From Septoria linicola (taxonomy: Eukaryota > Ascomycota > Dothideomycetes > Mycosphaerellales > Mycosphaerellaceae): a DNA stretch of 64,000 nucleotides. The number at the start of each line of letters is the position of its first letter. The stretch's first letter is position 1. This document shows positions 11,100 to 20,107 of the stretch, in pieces. A program made the translations under genes and the position numbers. The stretch lies in assembly GCA_024114885.1 (NCBI GenBank), contig CP099421.1, positions 2,604,001-2,668,000 on the forward strand. The letters run 5' to 3'. The notes beneath the pieces were generated by a model, which was not told where the DNA came from, made no database searches, and was given only the letters and a program-made list of their open reading frames with translations.

Positions 11100-14000
11100 G
11101 CTAGTCTAAAGCATTCTACTAATTATTTATTCTATTTACCTATTTCTATAATAGACTAAGAGGACAAGAAGAGCTAAAGGATTCTAATCCTAGACAGAAC
11201 TAACTAGAAGAGATAGTTCAAGCTATAGATAGACAAGCTAGAAGGAAAGGACTAGTTCTAGGTAATTAGCTAACTAATTATTAGAGGGAACTTATACATA
11301 GTTTAGTAGGACACTAGTCTTTAGATACATGTTACTTAGAATTAACACTTCTTAAAAGATAATATAGTATATAGGTTTAGTATCAGATATAGTATTAGTA
11401 AAGATAATGAGATAGAGCTAGAGACATAGTATGTTACTACACTAGTAGCTAAGATATAGGTGATTCTCTAGAACAAGTATAATAGAGTCCTAAAGTCCTA
11501 TACTATAGGTCTAATTAAGTAGTTTATTATATTTAGGATATTACCTAATAAGACAATTAGGGAAGTATAGAGACACCTTAGAGGCCTAGGTAAGAGGATT
11601 ACTAAGATTGATCCTTAGGAAGCCTACTACTAGAGCTAAGAGAAAAGGCTAAAATATCTCCTATAGTCCCTACCTATATTATACTAAGTAGCTAAGGATA
11701 CTATCATGACCTAACTATCCTTAGATATAGACACTGTTCTCCTTCTACTTAAGTCCTAAGAGGTAAGAGATAATCTAGACAAGATAGATATAGGTCTAGC
11801 TATATTCTATTCTAGGCAGCCCTACTAAGGAAAGTCCCTACTAATATACTAGCTCTATAAGAAAGAGAAGTACTAGTTAAAGGATTGTCCTAACCTCCCT
11901 ACTACTAAGAAACTGTCCTAGTAGAGAAATAGTATCAAGAACTAGAAGGACCCTTAGGGATTATTCCTTAGAGAGAGGGTTAGAAGATCCCCTTTACTAA
12001 GGAATACTAGATATATCAAGAAAGCTGTCTATAAGTCATTATTATATAATAAGCTAAAGAAGGTTATCTAGAAAATAGGCAAGTAGCTTTAGAAGATAGA
12101 AAAGTCTAGAAAGCTTCTAAAGAAAGGATTTTCAGCCTAGGAGTCTAGTTCTGGTTCTGATTCTAGAACTCACTCTAGTTCTAGAAGTAATAATAATTCC
12201 CTATTAGAAGATAATAACTAAGATAAGTTAGCCTATTCTATAATTAAGGCTAAAGGCAAGTTGTTACCCTAAGAATAGCTCTTAGATTCCTATACCTTAT
12301 CCTATATAACTAACTAACTATCCTTCTTTAGATTAGTAAAGCTACTAAGGAAGAAAGTATAGATTAAGGTAGGAGGAGGATACCTCTATATAACCTACTC
12401 TAGACTAGTATAGATAAAGGGAATCTTAGGAGGAGAAGTTCTACTTAATAAGGTACTATTTGTTCCTAATCTTAGAGTAAATCTTGTGTTATAGGATTAG
12501 TTTAGTAAGCAATTTAGAGTCTAGAAGCCTGATTTCACTCTTACCTCCCTAGATAGCTAAACAGTTATAAAGACTAAGCTAGTTAGAGGTGTTCTATTTA
12601 TTAGTAAGATATTACCTCTCTTATAGGAAAAGTTATATTACTTACTATATAATCCTATAGAGGTTAATAATGCCTATACTACCCTATTAGAGAAGGATCT
12701 AAAATAGTAGGAGCTATAGTATAGAAGATTTACACACTTTAGAAGAGGGTTACTCTTAAACCTTTACAAAGTTACTAACCTAAAGGAAAGAATTCTAATT
12801 CCTAACTAGGAAGAGTATAAGTGTAGGATCTATATAATAAGTAAGATAAAGAAACACCTAAGTAAGTCTATTAAGAGAAGACTTGAAAGATTAGCTCTTA
12901 TATTAGTAGATATCTATAGACTATTACTATTATTAGTAAAAGGTTTTATATAGTAGCTTGAGATTATTAATAACTTCTTAAGAAAGAAATAGGCATTTCT
13001 ACTTAAGGCTAGATTAGATACACTAACTACTCTTTAGAACTAGAGGATTAAGGTAGAAAGGTAGTTAGTAGCACTCCTTAAGTCTGTAAGGGCTAACAAT
13101 ACTAGAGAGATTACTACTTTAATTAAATAGTAGGAGAAGGACTTTAGAATCACTCTTAAGCTAACTAAGGCCTATAATTTACTCTAGAATAGAGTAGTTA
13201 AGAGGTCCATCTAAACATTAGAGGCCTCTATTAGAGCAATACTTAAAGAAAGCAAGATACCTATTAAGTTTTAGCTAGAAGCCCTTAAAGTATAGATATA
13301 TATAAGGAACAAGCTTCTAAATAGACCTGATATTAAGGGATTCAAGCTCTTACCTAATAAAGCTTTTAATAGGATCAAACTAATAGTCTCTTACCTTAAG
13401 GTATAAGGATATAGAGCTGTAGTGTATATAGATATAAGAGTATAGCCTTAGTAGGTAAGGAGTAACAAACTAATAAATAGAGGAAAGGATACTATATTTG
13501 TTAGATACTGTAACAATATAGTAAAGGTATAGAAGTTCTAGGAGCTAGATATAAAGGCTATTAAGTAGTATACTAATACAATCTTCTTTAAAGATAAGCT
13601 AGGTAGAGAATTAGACTTGAACATCAAGATTAAGAATCTCCCTAGTTTAGCTCTAGAAAGAAGACCTGTTAGAAGGCTAAGAACTATTAGCTAGCCTACT
13701 CTATAAGCTAGTAGGAGTACCCTAGGTGCTCCTAGTCTAGGCTAGTAGAAGCCTCTTTTTCCTTAGCTATTAGTACAGGTTTAGGAAGGAAAGAAACTCT
13801 TTATATAACTTCTACCTCTACTAGAAGATATAAGAGAGTATAGAAAATTCCTAGACTAAGGGAAAGTTAAGAAAGAATCTAAGAATTCTACCTAAGAAAC
13901 TATAGAGGTAGATTAGGAGTAGATAGCCTTAAAGTAAACTCTTAGAAAGAGGAAAGTATCCTAAGAACTTAATAGATTTAACTAGAAGCTGAAGCTAATT

Positions 14001-15803
14001 AGGCTTAAGCTAGATTAGAATAGTTAGCTAGATAAGGAAATGCTCTTAGAGTATTAGGCTTTCTTCTTAGCTATAAGCTCTATTAACCTAGGTATCCTAT
14101 AGGACCTAGAATTCTTAGAGGAAGTTAAAGAGATTATATTCTTAGCTACTAAAGAAGTAGGAATATATAAATAGGAGGTTCTAATCCTAAGGAACTATAA
14201 GGAAGTAGTAAGTGATCCTAAGTAGGGTTATCTCTAGTAAGAAGCTATTTAGAAGGAGCTAGATACACTTATAAGTAATAACACCTGGACTATAGTAGTC
14301 CTACTAAAAGGGGCTAACCTAGTCACCTCAAGATAGGTCTTTAATATTAAGAGAAAGCTTAGTAGAGCTATTGAAAAGTTTAAGGCAAGACTAGTTATAA
14401 GAGGGTTCTCCTAAAAGTATAGAGTAGACTATATAGAGACTTTTACCTCTATAGTTAGGTAGGATACTCTAAGAGGATTCATAGCTATAGTCTATAAGAA
14501 GGACCTAGTTCTACACTAAGTAGATATAAATAATATATTTATAGAGAGTACCCTATATAAGGACATCTATATAATCCTACTACTAGGTGTTAACCTACTA
14601 ACTAGTATAGTCTTATAAGTTCTAAGGAGTCTCTATAAGCTGAAGTAAGCTATAAGAGACTAGAATTAGCTATATGTGTTAAAGCTAAAAGGAATAGGAT
14701 TTAGACAATTAGAAGTAGACCTATATCTTCTAATCTATAAGAAAAGGAAAGACCTAATAATCCTAATCTATATTAATAACATACCTATTACTATAGAGAG
14801 ACTAGAAGATGTCCTCTAGTTCAAAGACTAACTTAGTAAGGTCTTTAAGATTAAAGATCTTAGAGAACTAGACAAGATTCTTAGAATAAGACTAACAAGA
14901 AACAGACAGTAAGGCTAGCTAAAACTTGACTAGAAGCACTATATCTAAGAGAACCTAGCTAAGATAGGAATAGGTTAAGAGACTATATCACTAACTCTTT
15001 TACTAATAGACAGCTATGAAAGTCTAAAGCCTACTAGACTAAATAATAAAAGGTGTAACAAATAGGAGTACTAATCCATTATTAGAACATAGATATAGCT
15101 TATAACTGTTACAAGACCAGATATTTCATTTACCCTTAGAAGATTAAGCTCCTATATTAGTAATCTAATAGTAGGATATATAAAGGCTCTAAAGAAGCTA
15201 ACTAGATACCTAAGATCAAACCTAGACCTTAGTCTAAGATACTTAAGGAATAGTTAAGGCTTTCTTACTAGATATATAGACTCTAACTATGTAATAGACA
15301 AGACTAACAGAGTCTCAATCCTTGGATATATCTTCTTCCTTTATAGTATACTAATCTCCTAGATAAGTAAGAAGTAGAAATCTGTAGCTATATCTACAAT
15401 AGAAGCTAAATATATAGCTATAGGTATATATACAAAATAGTTATAGTTCCTTAGTACTCTTTTAAGAGAGCTTAGATACCTAGAGTTAGTAGGAGAATAT
15501 TCTTACTAACTAAGGATCCTTAGTAACTAGGAAACTGTTACTAGAATTAGGCTAATTTAGCTAAAAGGTAATAACCAAGCTACCCTTACTCTAGTTAAGG
15601 ACTTACATGTTCATAACAAGTCTAAATATATTAATATCTCATATAATACTATAAGAAAGCTCTAGTAGAACAGACTTATCTCTATAGAATATATAAATAT
15701 AAAAGAGATAGTAGTAGATAGTCTTACTAAGCTAAAGAATAGACTACAGTTTTAGGAGTTTATAAGGCAGCTCTACCTTATATAAGAGATATATAAAAGA
15801 TAA
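11100..15803 (+). pseudogene. Copia gag-pol polyprotein relic
   Basis: Reading through stops, a CCHC zinc-knuckle relic lies near 11849-11890 with its first Cys residues and His changed to Tyr (YKKEKY then LKDCP). Integrase remnants run about 12.7-13.6 kb. The Copia-type reverse transcriptase runs about 14.28-14.95 kb (KRKLSRAIEKFKARLVIRGF, VDINNIFIES, and YINN where YVDD is expected). RNase H runs about 15.1-15.8 kb (TNRVSILGYIFFL, STIEAKYIA, HNKSKYINISYNTIR). Most stops are TAG in places where Trp or Gln is expected, as produced by C-to-T change. No protein can be made from it. Confidence 0.88.
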
Positions 15804-16447
15804 CTCCAAGCCTTAGAGTTGAACTAAGAGGAGTCTAAAAGAAAGATTTTAGTTACTTAACTCCTCCTTAGTTAGACTTTATAAAGTCCTAAATGCCCTT
15901 ACTAATATTAGACCTATTACTAACTATAATATCACTATATAGCACCTAGCTAAACTAGACACCTCCTAAGGCTAAGTACTAGTTAATATTAAAGACCTCC
16001 TTTATAGTAGCTATTATCTCCTCTACTAGTGTATAGTTACTCTACTCCCTAGCTTAATATAAGATCCCTATAGCTAAGAATAGTATACCCTAAAGACTAT
16101 TAGGGAACTAAGAAGCTATATAGAATATGACTAAGTAAAGGACTAGGCTATAAGGAATCTAGGGAGCTGTTAGAATTAGCTATAAGAAAGGATAGGGGCA
16201 ACTTACTAGATAGTCTATGTCCTAAACAATCTACTCCTATATAAGAGAGGAGGAAGATCTTATAGAAGGCATTTCTTTTACCTTTTTATAGGAGATAGTA
16301 GTATAGAAAGTTTATTAGATTAATAGTTAGTACTATCTAGTTATTAGTCTAAAAAGCAAGTACTTAATAACTAATTAAGATTGAGACTAGCATTTGAGTG
16401 CTATAGATGATCTATTAAAAGATCTAACTATATAGTATGAGTAGGAG

Positions 16448-16724
16448 TGTTAAGAATATATCCTAGATAGTTAGTCTAGATATAGACTTCTAAGTATAGT
16501 TCTAGATACCTAAGGTATCTACCTAAGGCTTAGTAAGAGGTATATCTTGCTTCTCTTTCTTCTCTTCTTAGATAACTAACTTAATTAACTTTGTATTTAG
16601 TTCCTAGCATATTACTACTATACTATGTGTATAAGTTAGTTCAAGATTAATCCCTTATTCTTCTTTACTACGCTATACCCTCCTTAACATTATATAGTAT
16701 ATAACACGCCCTCTACTTTTAATA
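16448..16724 (+). repeat. 3' LTR of the Copia element
   Basis: A 277-bp partner of the 5' LTR that keeps the 5' TG. The terminal CA has become TA. The dozen or so differences from the 5' copy that I can see are transitions, mostly in CpA/TpG-to-TpA context, so LTR divergence reflects RIP more than age. Confidence 0.9.
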
Positions 16725-16729
16725 AGATC
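16725..16729. repeat. Target-site duplication AGATC (right copy)
   Basis: Pairs with 10423-10427. Together they fix the element boundaries to the base. Confidence 0.85.
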
Positions 16730-16899
16730 TACTATTTAGTTAGCGAGTTATAGTAGCGAGTACTATCGAGTACGAACCGAATCCTATAAAGTCCTATTCT
16801 ATATTATCTAGTACCTTATTAGGTAGTAGTATAGATTAGTAAGTATAGCTACTTAGTATAGGATAATAGTATAATATATATAGAATACCTAGAATAGAA

Positions 16900-18126
16900 T
16901 ATAGTCGTTCCTTACGTTAATTACGTATACTATAATTATTCTATATATATATAAACTCTATAACTATAGTACGTATTATTAGTATATAGATCGCTAAGAA
17001 GGTAATCCTATCTACGAGCGAATCTTCTTAATAGAGTAACGCTCTATATATCTCGTAGAAGTAGGATCTCTATAGTAATAGGATAGGCGCTTATTAGTTC
17101 TACTACGCCTTAATACGCTAGTTTATCTTACTTATTCTATACTTAAAATACTAGTTAAATTCTAGTAGTAGTAATAGCTCTCTACCCTTACGTACGATCT
17201 ACTTATTCTCTATATTATAGATCGCTTATCGAACCTTATAATAAGTATCTATAGTAAGTATTATTTCTATACTATAGTTAGAGCGAATAATTTAAAGCGC
17301 TATATTACTATAGCGTAGTATTATAAGATATTAAGCTAGTACTAATATAGTAGTCCGTCTAGTAATACTATAGTAAATCTACTTAATATAGCGCGAATAG
17401 ACATCGATTCTAGTATAGATCTATATACTATAGAACTCGAATTTATAGTATATATCTATTAAGGTTATAAAGCTAGGTCTAGGTATAATAATAGCTCTAT
17501 AATACTCGCGTGTACGCTCTATCTAGCATCGAATACTTTTAGGATTAAGTCGCTTTACTATACTATAAATTCGGTTACTACGAGTATTAGCTACGAGTTA
17601 GTATACGCTAGTAGCGAGTGCCCTACTATCTAATAATATTATACTTACTCTATAGATACGTATATAGGTTTCTTCTACTATACGTCTTAACTATAGCTTT
17701 ATTAAGCTTAATAGTAAGTATAGCCTTAATCTTAGCTTTAGTAGTAGTATACTCCTTTCTATACTTCTTTTTTATAAGCTTTATACGTCTTCTTATCTTA
17801 CTATACTGTTTCTTAGTAATATTATAGCTATTAATCTTTAGGAGCTCTATAGCTACCTCGTCCGAGAGCCGTAAGTCGTAGAATATAAAGGTAATCTACT
17901 ATTCTAATACTTATAGATTATTTAGTATATACTATACGCGTCTATTATTCTTCCTAGCGCTCTAGATACTCTATATTACTATTAATCGTCTAATTGTTCT
18001 CGTAGTTATATCGACATAGTAGACGTCTCGAAGGTCTTTCTAAATAGTTACTTTAGATACTCTAGCCTTAAGGCACTTAGTAATCTACGTACGGTATAGT
18101 TCGTAGTCTCTAGTAGTAGGAGGCAT
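16900..18126 (-). pseudogene. Degenerate integrase-core (rve-type) transposase relic of the outer element
   Basis: An ATG at 18126 on minus opens a frame beginning MPPTTRDYELYRT, with TAG at many probable Trp positions. Further along, fragments such as YTRIDVYSRYIK and SKINRIKA-like stretches, and a late segment spaced like a tryptophan-containing WN.H.IR motif, resemble the long fungal proteins annotated as integrase core domain proteins. Those have a helical N-terminal domain, then a DDE catalytic fold. The assignment rests on memory of family motifs and on mentally tolerating stops, so treat it as tentative. The frame is heavily interrupted and non-functional. A Leu/Ile-rich plus-strand ORF at 17618-17827 is the antisense of this relic. 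Confidence 0.55.
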
Positions 18127-18140
18127 AGTAGCGAGTGTGT

Positions 18141-18172
18141 AGAGAGTGCACAGAGAGTGCACAGAGAGTATT
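18141..18172. repeat. 11-bp tandem repeat beside the island
   Basis: The unit AGAGAGTGCAC is present twice in full (18141-18162), followed by a partial third copy. It lies between the relic start codon and the right inverted arm. Confidence 0.75.
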
Positions 18173-18204
18173 AGGCGTGGATGTAATGCAAACTATCATT
18201 GAAT

Positions 18205-18254
18205 CATTGAGAAATCTTCATGTCTCGGTGGGACGTATGGGCCTCGGTACCAGG
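18205..18254 (+). repeat. Right inverted arm flanking the RIP island
   Basis: Counterpart of the left arm at 7451-7500, with the exact 21-bp core at 18220-18240. It lies only about 110-160 bp upstream of the WBP1 start codon, so it probably falls in the WBP1 promoter or 5' UTR. Confidence 0.7.
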
Positions 18255-18275
18255 TCAGGTCAGGTCAGGTCAGGG
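18252..18275. repeat. AGGTC pentamer array
   Basis: Between four and five tandem copies of AGGTC directly follow the inverted arm, about 90-110 bp before the WBP1 ATG. This is probably a microsatellite; effects on transcription are unknown. Confidence 0.75.
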
Positions 18276-18362
18276 TTCAGCACAGAGCTACGTGTTGCTT
18301 CATTGCTGGATGGACGGACTTGTTCACGTAGCAATTGTCGTCTCTACATACACTTCAACACA

Positions 18363-19868
18363 ATGCGGCTCTCAATATTCAGCCTGCTGCTGGGCATCGT
18401 GAGCTTCGTCTCGGCGTTGAGCGCGGAGGGAAGCAAGTTGCTGGTGGTGATAGATGAGGACGCCGACAAGACAAAATACTCGCAGTTCTGGGTGGATCTT
18501 CAAGGTATCAATTGCACCGCATCGCCTGGGCGGGATGGATACTAATCCCATGCAACAGAAAGAGGGTTCGACATTACATACCGATCACCAAAGGATACCA
18601 CATTAGCCCTCTTCCAACATGGACTTCCCGCATATTCACACCTTCTGCTTCTTCCCAGCAAGCTCAAGGCGCTGGGTCCATCTTTGACTCCCCATCTGCT
18701 CGTCGAGTTCGTCAACCTGGGATCAAATGTCCTCCTCGCTCTGTCATCGGAACAAGCTGTGCCGACCTCAATCAGCAGCTTGCTCCTCGAACTCGACATT
18801 ACTCTGCCCGCCGACCGCACGAGCTTGGTGGTCGACCACTTCAATTACGACGAGAAGAGCGCTGCCGAAAGGCACCATGTCTTGCTCCTGCCATCTCCAT
18901 CGCAGAGCAAGAAGGAAGTCAAGAATTTCTTCAGCACAGATGGCCTCATTGCTTTCCCTCACGCTGTGGGACAAGTGCTGGGCAATGCATCACCACTTCT
19001 GTCCTCCATTGTGAAGGCACCATCAACGGCGTACATCTACAACCCCAAGGAGGATACCGAGGGCGTTGAGGACCCATTCGCCACTGGCGCGCAAATCAAT
19101 CTCGTGTCCGCCTTTCAAGCGCGCAACAGCGCCCGCTTCACTGTTCTGGGCAGTGCAGAATCGCTGGAAGACAAGTGGTTCGACGCAACCGTGCAGCTTC
19201 CAGGAAGCAAGCAGGCAGTCAAGAGCAGCAATAAGGCTTTCGCGCAGAAGGTGTCAGCGTGGACATTCAAGGAGATGGGCGTGCTGCAGGTCAAGTCGAT
19301 CAAGCACTATCTGAACGAGGGCTCGCAGAAGAACATTGCAAACACATCAGAGGTCGGCAATGTGGACGTCAACCCACAAATCTACCGCATCAAGAACGAT
19401 GTGCATTACGAGATCGAGGTTGCCGAGTGGGAGAATGACCACTGGGCGCCTTTCCACCCTCCCGCTGGGGATGATCTGCAGCTGGAATTCAGCATGCTGA
19501 GCCCATTCCACAGGCTGAACTTGCAGGTCAAGGGCCAGACCGCGAACTCTACCATCTTCGTGTCGGAGTTCAAGACACCTGACCAGCATGGTGAGCCACA
19601 TCTCCTTACTTTCCATACCTTCCGCTAACACGTTCCAGGCATCTTCAACTTCTTCGTCGAGTACCGCAGGCCTTTCTTCACGAACCTCGAGGAGAAGCGC
19701 ACAGTAACAGTGCGCCACTTTGCGCACGACGAGTGGCCACGCTCTTTTGTGATCTCTGCTGCATGGCCCTGGATCTCAGGCATTTGGGTCACGGTCGCAG
19801 GTTGGGTGGTGTTCGTTGCCGTGTGGCTTTACAGTAAGCCGGCAGATAGTAAGGTCAAGACGCGGTAG
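18363..19868 (+). CDS. WBP1: Oligosaccharyltransferase 48-kDa subunit (Wbp1/OST48)
   Basis: This ER membrane subunit of the oligosaccharyltransferase complex is needed for N-glycosylation of nascent proteins. Exons are 18363-18504, 18559-19590 and 19639-19868 (467 aa). Intron 1 (54 nt) has a TACTAATCC branch point; intron 2 (48 nt) has CGCTAAC. The N-terminus is a signal peptide (MRLSIFSLLLGIVSFVSALS) followed by the family start KLLVVIDE. The GFDITYRSPKD and YDHF-like segments (VVDHFNYDE) are characteristic. The C-terminus has VEYRRPFF, one membrane span near WISGIWVTVAGWVVF and a short cytosolic tail ending KVKTR. That tail has Lys at -3 and -5, consistent with ER retrieval. The gene is intact despite sitting 200 bp from the RIP island. 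Confidence 0.95.
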
Positions 19869-20107
19869 ACTGAGGATGCCGACACGTTATGTATGTTGCC
19901 CTCAAGATAGAAATGACGAAGCATATGTTACACCGCAGCCGCCTCTGACAGGCTTCGTTGATTCTTACTGGTTCATGCAAACCCGTCGAAGGCAGATCAC
20001 GCGCAGTCAAGCGATGTTGTCGAGGACGGCTTCTCCGACGACAAACTCGCACTTGGCTACATCTTTTTGGCCTCACGGGCTCTTAAGCTGCTGGCTAGTC
20101 ACCTGGC

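Larger units (their letters stand above)
10428..16724 (+). mobile_element. Ty1/Copia LTR retrotransposon, RIP-inactivated
   Basis: A structurally complete 6297-bp element. It has two LTRs of identical length (277 bp), a 5-bp target-site duplication AGATC on both sides (10423-10427 and 16725-16729) and a purine-rich stretch just before the 3' LTR. The order of domain relics gag, integrase, reverse transcriptase, RNase H defines Copia rather than Gypsy. All coding frames are riddled with TAG and TAA stops. It is inserted into the outer element, so it arrived later. Confidence 0.93.
7510..18160. mobile_element. AT-rich RIP island: nested degenerate transposons
   Basis: The sequence turns abruptly into TA-, CTA- and TAG-dominated DNA with no functional ORF, the signature of repeat-induced point mutation. 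Two layers are visible. The outer layer (about 7510-10427 and 16725-18160) has almost no CpA or TpG but keeps many CpG dinucleotides. The inner layer is a Copia element at 10428-16724, in which CpG is nearly absent outside the LTRs while some CpA and TpG remain. The left outer part (7.6-10.4 kb) contains an eroded plus-strand stretch near 8250-8440 that reads as a Glu/Ser-rich coiled coil (SESSNESSELEKLRVY), otherwise unassigned. The right outer part contains an integrase-core relic. Exact outer ends are approximate. Confidence 0.85.

Noticed and set aside
17618..17827. Leu/Ile-rich plus-strand ORF as a membrane peptide
   Set aside because: It is the antisense of the integrase relic in RIP-mutated DNA; its hydrophobicity comes from TA-rich codons.
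18141..18275. CRISPR-like array
   Set aside because: Units are directly adjacent with no spacers, and the genome is eukaryotic.
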